This document shows, piece after piece, positions 11,588-23,310 of a DNA stretch of 64,000 bases; the first letter of the stretch is position 1; every line of letters begins with the position of its first letter. A program made the position numbers and the translations under genes. A model generated the notes under the pieces. That model saw only the letters and a program-made list of their open reading frames with translations, was not told the DNA's origin and did no database searches. The DNA is from Stercorarius parasiticus (lineage: Eukaryota; Chordata; Aves; Charadriiformes; Stercorariidae): assembly GCA_013396915.1 (NCBI GenBank), contig VWZL01001361.1, positions 60,777 to 124,776 on the forward strand, written 5' to 3'.

Positions 11588-12840
11588 ATAAGATCATAGG
11601 CTCAGAGGACCAGAAGAAACCCAACTAGAGGTGATCTGGTGATTCCCCTGGCCCAAAATAAAAATTAGCTGCCTTTACATCTTTATCAACACATCTTATG
11701 TACTTTTTTTAAATAAAGAACCTCTCTAAGCACTCTCCTGAAATGTTTTCTTTTGCTTACTATTGGAAATTTTCTTAACATCTTATCTGAATCTTTCTTA
11801 ATGCAACTTAAGCTCATTGTTTCCTATCCTATTAACCACAGTCCCAAAATCATATGTAGAAGACTACATATTTAAGGCATGTTTAAGACCTTGTCGCTCC
11901 ACAATCTTCCTTCCACTGGACTAAACGTCAGTTCTTTCAGGCTTTCCTCCATGATCTTATTTCTGAGGTCTCCCATTGGACTTGATTGTACTTCTATGAC
12001 CTCTTTCTACCACTGTTTAGAAACACGGGACCTAAAACGTCCCCATGCTCCAGCTTGAGGTCATCCTCATCCTGAGTAGGATGAGTAAATTGTTTTGTGT
12101 CTTCTGGATTTTAATCCTATTCATATATTTCTGTGCAACTTTTGCTTTATTTTATAAAAGCAGTGGTTTTGCAGCAGCATAATATTGATTCATAATCACC
12201 TTCTAAAATGCTACAAACCCTGGATCCTGTTCTGTAGTTGTTGCCTGGACAGCTGTTCTGCTTCCTGTATTTGTGCAGTTGAGTAGTCCCTTCTATATAG
12301 ATCCATGCATCTTTGCCTGGTAAATAGCATCTTGGTTTTTTGGATTGCTTCTTTGCTTTGTCAGTATAATTTTGAACCTTTATCATCCTTCCACCTTTGT
12401 GTTGTCTGCAGATTTAATGAATGCTCTTTATTTCATCATCCAGATTACTAACGAAGATATTAAAATATTAAATAGTACTGAACCCAAGAGAAAACCCTGT
12501 AAAAATGTATTTGGTATCTTTCAACAACCACTGTAAGCCATCAAAAAGTACCATTTGGGGTTTTTTTTTCTGTCCGGTTCCACCTGCAGCATATATTATG
12601 TTCTACATGCTATTTCGCTAGCTTGTGGGAAACAGATAAAATCAGAACTTCATGAAAATCAGGATATAACCTTTCATACTACATCTCCATTCTAGCATCT
12701 CTTGTGTTTATTAGAGTGATCTGACATCACTAGTTCTTGAGAAATGCTGCTGTCTGCTCTTTATAGCTGTAATTTCTTCAAAGTTCTTTATTTGTTCCTG
12801 TGTTTTTCCAAGAACTGAAGTTAACCTGACAGAAGGTAGG
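11588..12840 (-). mobile_element. Old CR1-type LINE relic, minus strand, with 3' end
   Basis: The left end begins with GATCATAGGCTCAGAGGACC, the complement of a CR1 3' end of the older amniote type (compare the consensus opening TCATAGAATC...GGAAGGGACC). Further right come CTGGACTAAACGTCAGTTC (complement of the GLFSLEKRR region), AACACGGGACC, then TTTAATGAATGCTC...ATTACTAACGAAGATATTAAA and ACTGAACCCAAGAG. These are blocks of the reverse-transcriptase region of ancient CR1/L3 elements. Near 12805 CCAAGAACTGAAGTTAACCT matches the complement of another conserved block. All frames are broken. It is probably pre-avian in age. Confidence 0.7.
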
Positions 12841-13496
12841 TGAGGTCCTCGAGTGGAGCATGAGGTTCTCTGCTTGCTCCCTGGCCTGCTGCTTCTGTGC
12901 CAGTGTGCTTTGCCAGCTGGATCAGGAGGAAGGCAGACCTCGTGGGTGCTTTGGAGAACTGTTTCTAGAAGGCATCTCTGCCCTCAAATTTTAATTGTTC
13001 GGTTGCTACTGGTTCAGCCACATTGTTCAATGAACAGTAAACTGGTTTTTCTATGGATTTGTGTCTTAGGGGTGCTCTCTACAGTGTAATAAGTCTGTGT
13101 GTCTGCTCCCTCTCCTCTTCCCTTGTGCCACCTTCTCCAAGCAATGTAACTATCAAATACTGTAACTATTGAATTTTCAGCTTTGAGCATTGTGTGCATC
13201 ATCTAATGGATTTGGAAACAGCACATACTGAACTGGCCTGACCTTCGTGCCTTGACCAGCTGGGAAGAATGTTCCTGCTGATGGTTCAGCATGCTTAGCT
13301 CCTGCTGCAGCCTCCTGTCAGTGAGGCACTAATTTGGTTTATCTCTTAGCATCTTACTTGGGTGGTAGTTGTAAGAACATAGTTTTATTAAGTCCTTTAC
13401 CCTTTCACTGAGTCTGGGTGAAATGGACTTATAAGGCCTGCAGTGTGTGTTGTTGGGTAGTTCAATTGAAGAAGCTTTATGCCTTAGCTTAAAAAA
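12841..13496. other. WARS2 intron 1, no gene recognised
   Basis: Nothing recognisable between the CR1 relic and the long hairpin at 13.5 kb. Confidence 0.4.
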
Positions 13497-13502
13497 AAGG
13501 GA

Positions 13503-13599
13503 AGTAAATGGTTTGAGAATAGTTAATGCAGGGTTAAAGCCGATAGGCTGCTGCTTATCAGCAGCCTATGGTTTCTTTGACCATTCGAAACCATTAACT
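13503..13599. repeat. Long imperfect hairpin (97 nt)
   Basis: The tip is a perfect 11-bp stem, ATAGGCTGCTG (13543-13553) with CAGCAGCCTAT (13559-13569), around a CTTAT loop. Pairing then continues: GGTTAAAGCC on the left against the complement of GGTTTCTTTGACC on the right, and AGTAAATGGTTTGAGAAT against the complement of ATTCGAAACCATTAACT. An unpaired insert of about 11 bases lies in the left arm. Size and shape fit a microRNA-like precursor or a small inverted-repeat transposon. The sequence alone does not decide between them, and I recognise no known microRNA seed. Confidence 0.7.
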
Positions 13600-16500
13600 G
13601 CAGTTCCGTGTATGTCTTTGAAAACCAGGATGTGCAGAAGTAGTGCATGTGTCAGCATGTGTTGGACTTGCTATGTAACTGCATCTCTTTGGGGTGTGTC
13701 TCAGCTTTGAAGAGATGCCATAGCATGCTGTCCTTCCAGTTGATGTGGAAAACTGCAGGGAGCGCAACACAAAAAAAAAATAAGGCTGTCAGGCCGTGTC
13801 CTTGCTAAGGAAGACATCGTGGTTTAGAATAAGATTGGTGACGGCTGTTGGCTGCATGCAGATCCAGTGCTTGGTTCCTTCCCCAACTGTGGACAAACCG
13901 TTCCCGCTCTGTGAAATGTTATCAGCGCTTCTTGTCCTAGGACCTCTGCAGTGTACTTGAGCCAGCTCTTCTGTTTTGTAGGCTGCTGGCTGCTTAAAAG
14001 TCCCCTAGCCAGAGTTTGTATAACCTGTTTCACTGAGTGGGGAGGGAAGGGTCCGTGGCTGCCTTGGGTCCAGAGGTACCTCCTGTTGCACGGCGGTGTG
14101 AACTGTGGCAACCTGCTGTAGATAATCCTTGCATCTGTCAGTACAGCTGTCACTAGCACATTGAGTGGCACGTGGAGCTTATAAAGGCAAATGAAAGAAT
14201 ACATTTGTGGGACACAGCGTACAACATTAAAGGATCCATTTGCTTAGTCATCTTTAACAAGGCAGCATGAGAGGGCAGCCTAACCCAAACTCAGTTATAC
14301 TGTATACTTTTGCTAGCCCTAGAGGGCAGAGTTAAATTTATAGGGTGGGGTTAGTATGTGCTATAAATGTTCCCTTTAAATGTGTTTCTCATTTTAAATA
14401 TAAATATTAAAATCTTAGTTAAGTTTAAATATAAATGCATTTGACATTCAAGAAAGGGGTATCAGGCAGTGCTGTTTAAATCTTAATTTAGATCAGTTTC
14501 TGAGCAACAAGTTAATCCTTTCTCAGAAACTATTTATCTGAAAACTTGCTCTGGTCTAATTATGTTTCTTTCTAATTTAATGTTAGCTTTTTAATCCCTA
14601 ACTTTAAGAATTAAACATGATAAAATAGCATTTGTAGCAGATGAATTTGGTGTATTGAATTACCAGATCAAGATAAACATGTTTTAAAAGTTTCTACAGC
14701 AAGTTTGTGGAGAAGTATTGCTTAAAAAGCAATAAATGAAGCAAAGTCTGTAGTACCTAGACTGCTTTTCAGTTTCCCTTTTCCTTCAATTTTTTTTTCT
14801 ATCTCTAATAACATTAACACTTAAATTGTCCCAATTAGGCTTTAAAATTTATGCTTTAGCTAGTAAAATCTGACTCATCTGGTTTCCCTTCGTTTTGCTG
14901 CTTAATAGCTGTCTGAAGACAGGTTTTGCTAAGGCAAGATTAAGAGATGAACATATTTTAGCAATGAGAGCTTTTAAGTCGGGAAGTATTAATGAGGGAG
15001 ATAAAAAAATCATAGATGCAAAAGATGCAGTAGTTGAGGACTTTTGTCAGCCAAAGAATTTCTTTTGTCTCAGAGATTGAGGCAAGTTTTGGCGTTTTTT
15101 TTTCTTCCCGTTTTGATCCATGTTGGGAGAATCCTCATGTTTGAAATTTCAAATTTTCCAATTTGTGTGTTTTACTTGTGTCTGTGTTTGCTTAATGCTG
15201 TTCGTTCTTCCCTTTGACTTTCACATTTTGTCTTCCTCCGCTAAATTTGAACTTGCTTCAGTTTGGGACAGCTAGGGCTAAATGAACCACCATGGATAAA
15301 ATTATAACAAGAAGAGCAAAGTCTGTGAATGATCCTTCGCTGTTTCCTGAGTCGTTCCAGTCTCATTAATCAGCACTGGTGCTGTGGAGGCTGTGTGGTG
15401 TGTTATGTCGCCAGCACAGCAGCTTCTCCGTCCCTTTCCCCCACCCCCTGCGTGCCTACACAGTGGGGAAAACTAGAGAGGGAAGCCATCAATCTTTCCT
15501 GTCGTAGATGTCAGCAGTGATTCTCCTGTTGGCTTCCTGCTCTCTCTGTTGTGCCCACCACCTGTGTTTAAAATTAGCTCTGATGCTGCAGATCTCACTC
15601 AGCTCTTCACCTGTTCTGCCCTGACTAAATAGCTATTAAAATAAAGCAGAGCGGCTAAATGCTATAGCATGTGAATAGTAACCACCACTGAGGGTTGTGG
15701 GGTGATTTCTGTTGCAGCTGCTATTGTAACACTGTCATAATTTTCTGTAATGGTGCTTTTTTTAGGTCTGAAATCTCTTGCTTGTGTTTCAGCCCAAACA
15801 TGAGCTAGTAAGCAAGTCTTTATTTAACCTAAAGGTGGAAATATTTATTAGACACATTATAGATAGAGGCATAAGCCTGTCTCCCATCAATTTGCTTGCT
15901 AGGATGGCTTTATGAATAAAATCTAAAGAAATTAATTAGTCTGAAGCCTTGTCCTTACCTCCAGTTACTCAAAGAATACAATTAGAAAAAGACTCTTTGG
16001 GAGTTGATTTTTATACCTCTATATCTGGTTAGTTGGGGTCTTGAAAACATAAGTGTTCCTCTCCCCCGTCACTGGGGAGGTTGAGAAGCTGAGATGTACT
16101 GCCTCTGTACTTCTAGGGCAGGATTAATGTCATCATCTTGTGGTCTGTTCTGTTAAATAATAGGTCTAAAACAGACTCTAACCAGCCCAACTTTTATGTA
16201 TAATTTTATATAATTGTATAAATGTTTTCCTATGCAGTCCTGAAAACTGTCTGTCTAATGGCAGCTTTCTCCTGTCTCCCTGACTGGATGCTAGCTTTTT
16301 CTGTTTTTAAAACCCACAAAGAGATGAAAGTGTTTATAAGGCGTAAGGTTTCCTTATAATTGTAGCTTGTCTGCCATCATTTGAAGTGCATGATGGCAAT
16401 ATTTATGTGGAGTTATAAAGAAGAGAGGCTTTGAAAACTTAAGTCCTGTGAATGCTTTCACTTGATTTTATTTGTGTAACTCTTGAGAAGTGGAGGAACT

Positions 16501-19500
16501 GAGGAACTGCATTATGACTGATTTTACTGCATATCTGAGAAACAGTTTTCTGTTGACCGTGCCAGGCAGATCATGTAAATACTTGTATTCAGTGGTCACA
16601 GAATTCATAAAACTAAACATGAAAGGTATAGTCAGGATACTAAGAATTGGCTAGTGACATGGGATGTTTTGATCTGCATGGATCTTTTCAGTGTGGATTC
16701 TCAGCACTTTCAGAGACCTGAATTGGTTTCTTCTTTTGAATGAATGCAATTTGAGGCATCCAAAACACTAGTTACCTCTCCAAATAGCTGTATTTTGTAT
16801 CCATGGTTTGTGTTCCAGTATGAAGACAGTTTCATGCCTGAGTTTGCCTGGCACTTATCCTGCTCAATTTAAAAACAATAACAACAAAAAAATCTTCCTG
16901 GGGAAATCTTAAAAATCTTTTAAAAATAAAATGAAAAAGGGTAGCTTCCTATAATTTTAAAGGAGGCAGAGGTGGGTCCTTATAAACAAAAGGAGACTTA
17001 CCATTTTAAATGCCCCGGATGTGGTGCTGAGCTCTTGGAAGGAGACCTGTAACTTTATGGTCAGAGATACAATGAAGTGCTTTCAACAATGGAGTTGTCT
17101 TTTGCTTTCCACTTGATTTTTAGTTTGAAAAACCGATTCTAGATTATGGTTAGGTATACACTTCCATGCTTGTTTTAAAAGGAATCTTGAACTCTTACTT
17201 TCCAGACTCTCAAATGTTTAATTTTTAAGAAAGACATGTTTTCACAGATTTTTCTAAAGTAACTATTAATATTTTAATTTCAGTTTTTAAGCATGTAAAA
17301 GTTTTGCCTGGGTAGATCATTAGGTTTTTTTAAAGCTGTCTTGTAGCTGTTGTGTTGTTTAGATATCAGAGTAATATGTACTCAGATTGTACAGATGTCT
17401 AAATTAGAGGTTATTAACAAAGTAAATTTGAGTCAGCTGAAATTCATGGAATGAAATAGAGAAACTTGATTGTTAAACTTTTTCTACAGCTGCAGATGGT
17501 TTAAGGAGCATATGGCATCCTGCTCTGGAGGTTGCAAAAAAGCTTTTAAACACAATTGGAAATGCAGTATGTACAGCTACCAGCATCCGAAGAACTGCAT
17601 AGCTGCTTTTAGGGTTTAGTGCTGCTGGGCTGCAGAAGAGCTTGGAAGCTTCTCAGTGTGCTCTTTAACAGACAAGAGAGTTCTGTGACTGCTTTCTGAG
17701 GTGAACATTTTAACCCCTAAAATTGATTGTCCTTCTACTCAAGGTTTCCTATAAACAGTGAAAGGTGGTGTTTTCTGACACAGAATGGCTGACCATGTTT
17801 AGTATGTGAAAATAGTTTGGCCCACTAAGGGCAAAAACCAAACTGAAACTCAATCTAAGGTAGCTGTATTTTTTGAGTCCCCCCTTCTTCAAAGAATTTT
17901 TGCTGTGGTAGATCATTGTGAGTATGAATTTTAGGCAGTTTTCATGTTTCTTTTAAAGATTTGGTGGTCTTCAAAGAGGTAAGATTCAGTGGTCTTCAAG
18001 CCAGTCTACCCATGTCATTAATAACATGAGAAAGTTGTGTATTAAACATATATTTCCCTATATAACTGAACAGCATCAATTTGACTTTACTAATATTCTT
18101 TCACAAAATTATTTCAATCAGACAAGCGTGCTGTTAACACCTTCTTTCCTTTAAAAATAAAGCTGTTTGTGATGATCTTTAGGAGACATGCAGGTAGGAT
18201 TTCCTTAACTCCAGCAACTTTGGTGTGTTCTCCAGTTCTGGCACGTTTGTCTCACGAGCAGGGCAAGACTGTGGTTTTGACTGCACTGAATTGAGGCCTT
18301 GGCAATTGCAGCTCTCCTTACTACAGGTGTAGCATATGAGAAAAGCTCTGCTTGGGTCCAAGAGAGCAGTATTGGATTTTGGAAGCTATCATCCTTTCCA
18401 GTATACTCTTTTGCATTGAAAATGGATGTGGCCATACTGCAGGGTTTTGGGGCCAGACTTTATCCATCTTGTTCTGAGACAAGAGTGTAGTGCTTATTCC
18501 TGATTATTTAAGAGCATTTGGATGTTGACAGTTTTCCAGTATAAGGAGCAGCAGTTGTTCACCTCATCATGAAAAGGGAGGTTAGGTAAGAGAACACCTG
18601 AATGAATCTTAATGGATTTGGGGCCAAGCTTCATTTAGAAATGTGGATGAGAAATGCACTGTGGTGTTTGGAATTGCCATGCAGAAGTCTTATTGAGAGA
18701 AAACAAATAATAGATGTTAAAACATCTGTCAGATTCCATGCTCTTTACAGGAGTGAAGATTAACATGCAGCACTACTGGTGTAGGTGCACACACCACACA
18801 GAGTTAAACATACGAACAGCAGGCTCACACTGTGCTTACTACAGATGTCTGAATGAGTGAGTGCCTGTGGGCTGGAGCTGCATGTCTTGTGGCTTTCGCT
18901 CTGCCCCATTGGGAAGTCTTCACTCCTTTTGTTTTTATCCTTTTCCAACTGCAGTACTTTCGAGCACACAGCTCCCATCCCCTGACCTAACAGCTCCATT
19001 GAAGTGCATTCCAGCCCCATGATTTCATGGTACCAGGCAGAACTCCCCTGCCACGCTGCTATGCTGCCCGCTGCTTCTCACGGAGTGAACAAACAGGGAA
19101 CATAAACTCTCTCCAAAAGAGCAATGTTCTCTGTATATTTTTAGTGCTAGAAGTCCAAGATTCATTTAAGGGTGTTTTGTGTGGGCTTTTTTTAATATAG
19201 ACTTCTGCTAACACAATGGAATATTTCATACCACCCTATTTGCTGTAACATCTCATGCTTTATGTTGTTAAATGGAATCAAAGGAGTTAAAGATGAAAGA
19301 CTCCTAGTCAACTGGTCCCTCAGCTGGGAGCCTGTGTGGGTTTGTTCTTTGTAATGTATTTGCTAGTGCTTTACCCGGGTCCAGCCTGGCTCAGTTTTCA
19401 TTATTGGATTTACTTGTTTCTGCAAATTCCATACTTAGGTTAAGTAATTGCTGAGCTTAGACTCAGTATAATACTGCTACTGTTTGTTTCTCATGTTTAA

Positions 19501-22305
19501 CTTGATATTTATTGCCCATATAGTGAACAAGCCTTTTATAAGTAGTTGTTTACCATTTGAACGTAAAAGCACCGTTAAAGATGCCATGCTTGCTTTTACA
19601 GGTATGCTCTTTATTGGATAGACAGAGAACTTTGTTATCTCTTTATATGAAACTATTTCCATTTTACATTGTACTTGGGTGTTTTCTTTAGAACATGTAG
19701 TGTGTCACCAGATGCTAACTTACGTAGTGTTACAATAAACCTATCTTTAATTATTTGGAATAATCTTTCAAATATTTGGAGTTGGTACAGAATTTGAATG
19801 TATAGTGTATGTTGAAACACTGATACCATGTATTTTCTTGCTGAAAAATGTTCTCAACCTACCTACTTAAATGTCTCTATTGCATTTGTACCATCTATTT
19901 GAGTATGTGATTCTCAAATTATCGGACATAATTTTGCCAATGCATCAGATATGTTCATAGCGACTTCATCTACAGTGATCTGGGAAGGGGAAAAGGCAGA
20001 TAATGTCGTGGGAAGCATATGAAGTAGGGACTGTGGCTACAAGGGAATGGAGGCTGCATTACATGGAGACTGACAAGGTTTGTAGGCAGAACTGTTCTCC
20101 ACAGACTCAAGGTGCCAGCTCTGGGTCAAGGTATTGACATGCAAGCTGATCTGTGCTGACTGCACAAAGATTCCCGCTTTCTGGTACAGCAGACAGTTAC
20201 TCCAGGGAGTAGAGCTGTTTCTGCACTGAAGTAGCACTAGCTTCAGGGTCCCAGGGAAAAGAAGCAGTAACATCAGGAGACATTTCAGGTGGTGCTGTTT
20301 TTATCTAGACTGCAGTTGAAAGATGGGCAAGTTTCTGCACCATGCTTGGACGTGGTCATCCTAACCTACTTTTTTTGATGCACATGCATAGTTGATTTCT
20401 AGAACACAATAAAGTTTCTTAGCTATTCTAGCAGTGCAAGTAGTAAACATTTTATATAAAATCACTGGAGTCAAGGCAGTAATAGCTTCCATACTCTGTG
20501 CCTCCTTACTGTCTTGATATACCATGCAAGAGCTCTTCTGGGAAGCAGCGGGTAGGGAAGCACAAGTGGAGGAAGAAAATACAGGAACATGGGAGGGATG
20601 AATCTATCTGGTAAAAAAATGGAGAGTAGGACTGTAAGAAGCTATAACCTGTGTAGAAAATGTGGTTAAACAGGCAGATAAATGGGCAGTGGAAAGCAGG
20701 AAGCACTGTGGGGAGAAATTAATTGTGGGAAGGAGTGTCAGGATTTGACCTGAGTGAAGGGAGACAGGGAGATGAGAAGAGGAAATGTGCTCTGACAAAC
20801 AACCAGCTGTTCTGGGATCCCTGTAGGGGCAGTACACCATCTTACTGATCATCTGTCTATAGCCTTGTTTTCTTCTTGAGCTTTTACTCATGTGGGAAGC
20901 AAAAGACAAATGTTATGCCTGTGAAGTACCTGTTGCATTGCCTAGCAAGTGCTCTACACCCTTAATAACAGAAGCACAGCTCTGAAGCCTAGTGAATCCC
21001 AAGTTTCTACAAGACTTCATTTAATTTATGTATGTTGGGATTCTGTATGTCTCCTTCTCTAGGTGAGCACCTGGGCCTTCTCAGCATTAACAAAAAGCTG
21101 GCTGCAGTCCTTGGGCCAGGTAATAGCTTAATGGGAGGTGAGGGGGTTCTGTGTGTGGTGATGAATGTTCTGATGTAGGTTCCTAGAAAAATAAGGGATC
21201 AAATGGCAAACAAGGAATTGAGTAGCATAATTCCATTTTTGTGTAATGGAGAAATGAGGCATGGGTTGTCATGAACTGGAGCACAAAAACTGGAAGTCAG
21301 AATTGCTGTTAGAGGAAATGGTGTGCTTTTCATTGCAGTGACTACCTTGCAGCTCCTGTGCTGGAGGTTCTCCGAGAACACTTAGAAACTGACTCAAGAA
21401 TATACCTGGAAGTTAAGCAGATATTTGGGATGGGGTTACCACCTGGACTTAAGTGTGTAGGCATTTATGCCAGCGGGAGAAGTTAGCATGCTGCTAGCCC
21501 AAACCTGCTCTTAACTGTCAGCGCAAACACTTAAACATTGGATAAGAAAATTGTCTTGATCTGGAAAAACAGGCTTACTTTGAAAGCAATGAGAATTTTC
21601 CAGCAAATTTTGAAAGAAATGAGCTAGGCTTTTCTGAACTATAGATCATAGTAAAAAAAAAAAAAAGTCCTACTCCACTTGGAAACAGTTTCTCAATAAT
21701 TTTTCTTGAGTCTGAGTCAAAATTAAGACAATTTGAAGTCATTTTTTTAATAGTTAAAACCAGTGGTACTTGGCCTTGCCTTTTTACTGCCATTTTGTGT
21801 GGTTTCATAGTTGTATGATTTTATTATTTTTTTTCTCCCCTATGCATTTGTAAGAGATTCACTGAAATGAAAATGGACCACATGAGTAAATAAATTCTCT
21901 CTACTTTGTTATAGATGTTGCTTATAAAATTTAGCAGGAAAAAAATCATGCAGCCAGAGGCATAATGAAGTTGATGTTCCTGCCACCCAACAGAGTCTGA
22001 GGGTTTGTATTGTGCAGCTGTGTGACTAGGACTCCCTGCTGAGGTTGGTGGGACCCTCATTTATAAGTTGAGCAGTCTTGCATGCTCTTACAACTTGGCA
22101 CTTTCACAACAAGCATTTTCACATAGAACATTGCTGAGTTAGTTTCTGAATATGGTAGAATTCTTTGGAAAGGTCAGGGAGGTAATTGATCATATGCTGA
22201 CAGCTTGGGCCAGTGAGAAAATGGTCAGATGGAGGGCTGGGATGGAGGAAAACAAACTTTCCAAGATGGTAACTGTCACTTAGCCAAGCTATACATGTTT
22301 TAAGC
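13600..22305. other. WARS2 intron 1, AT-rich, no gene recognised
   Basis: About 8.7 kb with no coding exon I can support. The stretch 14340-17450 is notably AT-rich with many TAATTA-like and TTTAAAT words and little sign of transposons. It could hold conserved non-coding elements (see findings). An 8-bp perfect inverted repeat, TGCCATCA/TGATGGCA, is near 16373-16397. Short open frames such as 18179-18490 (both strands) and 20037-20909 overlap each other and look like chance. Confidence 0.45.
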
Positions 22306-22309
22306 TTTT

Positions 22310-22545
22310 TAATCTTTGCTCACAACCTCGGCTTCTTGATAATTTTTTGCTGCTTCTCCGTGAACTCTTTAGATGTTGAGATTTTACTGGTACTGATGCA
22401 TCCACAGTATTCCAGGTGTGATCTTGAGCTATAGCAGTATTTCTTTGTTGAGCCCTTTTAGAAACCCTACTGCTGCCAAGATGGGTAGTTTCAGAACTTT
22501 GATAATATCTTTCATTATTCTTTGACCTTTGAATCAAGGGCTAGG
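22310..22545 (-). mobile_element. Possible old CR1 fragment, minus strand
   Basis: The plus strand contains TGATGCATCCACAGTATTCC then AGGTGTGATCTTGAGC. This resembles the complement of the CR1 3' region that reads CTGGACACAGTACTCCAGG...GTGGCCT in consensus form. The match is short and weak, so the call is tentative. Confidence 0.4.
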
Positions 22546-23052
22546 TTTCTTTCAGGAACTGCTCAAAATGTCTTTGCTGCTAGAAAAATAAGACTTCAAT
22601 GTTCATGGGAGTTAAGATGGCCGTCTACTTGGATATTGCACATGTTTACAACAAAAATGTTTGAATTTCTCTACACTGTGATCCTAAGTTTCTGTATCAG
22701 GGTGGATAATATACTATAGAGAGACATACAGGTTTGTCGCAAAAAAAGGATGAAAGAATCTACGACTTGGTTTCTGAGATCTAGTTTTCACTAATCTTGT
22801 TTACAGCTATGTGTGTCTGCATATGCAGTCTGACAACTTAAAATTACACTAGTTGTCAGTCTCTGCAGTGAGAGAATGTTGGCTGACTTAACTGCAGTTG
22901 TTTTTAGTCAATCCTGAGTTAATTTGTACATTAATACACTGACAGGATGAGAGAAGAGACAGGCATAAATGAGGCTTTATTAATGACTTTAAAATATAAA
23001 ATAATCTGTCAAAAAAAATGCATGTGTTAATTTTACCAATGCTTTGTAACAG

Positions 23053-23310
23053 AATATGGTCATGGATCGGATTTTCTCTGGTATTCAGCCAACTGGGACT
23101 CCTCATCTGGGTAACTACCTTGGAGCCATTCAGAACTGGGTGAATTTGCAGGAAGAATGCAGCTCAGTGCTTTATAGCATTATGGACATGCACTCTTTCA
23201 CCATGCCCAAGGAGCCAGCTGTCCTGCGCCAGAACATACTGGACACCACTGCTGCTATCCTTGCCTGTGGTATTGACCCAAAGAAGTGTCTCCTCTTCCG
23301 ACAGTCGCTG
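23053..23310 (+). CDS. WARS2: WARS2 exon 2 (HIGH-motif exon)
   Basis: 258 bases, 86 codons, phase 0 at both ends. The acceptor is TTTGTAACAG before AAT ATG GTC. The donor is TCGCTG|GTTAGT. It encodes [19 protein letters not shown]: the GIQPTG loop and the HLGN form of the class I HIGH signature, which bind ATP. The region up to LLFRQSL is the first half of the Rossmann fold. The two in-frame ATGs at 23056 and 23062 are internal by comparison with human. A protein starting there would keep the catalytic core but lack a targeting peptide. Confidence 0.95.
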
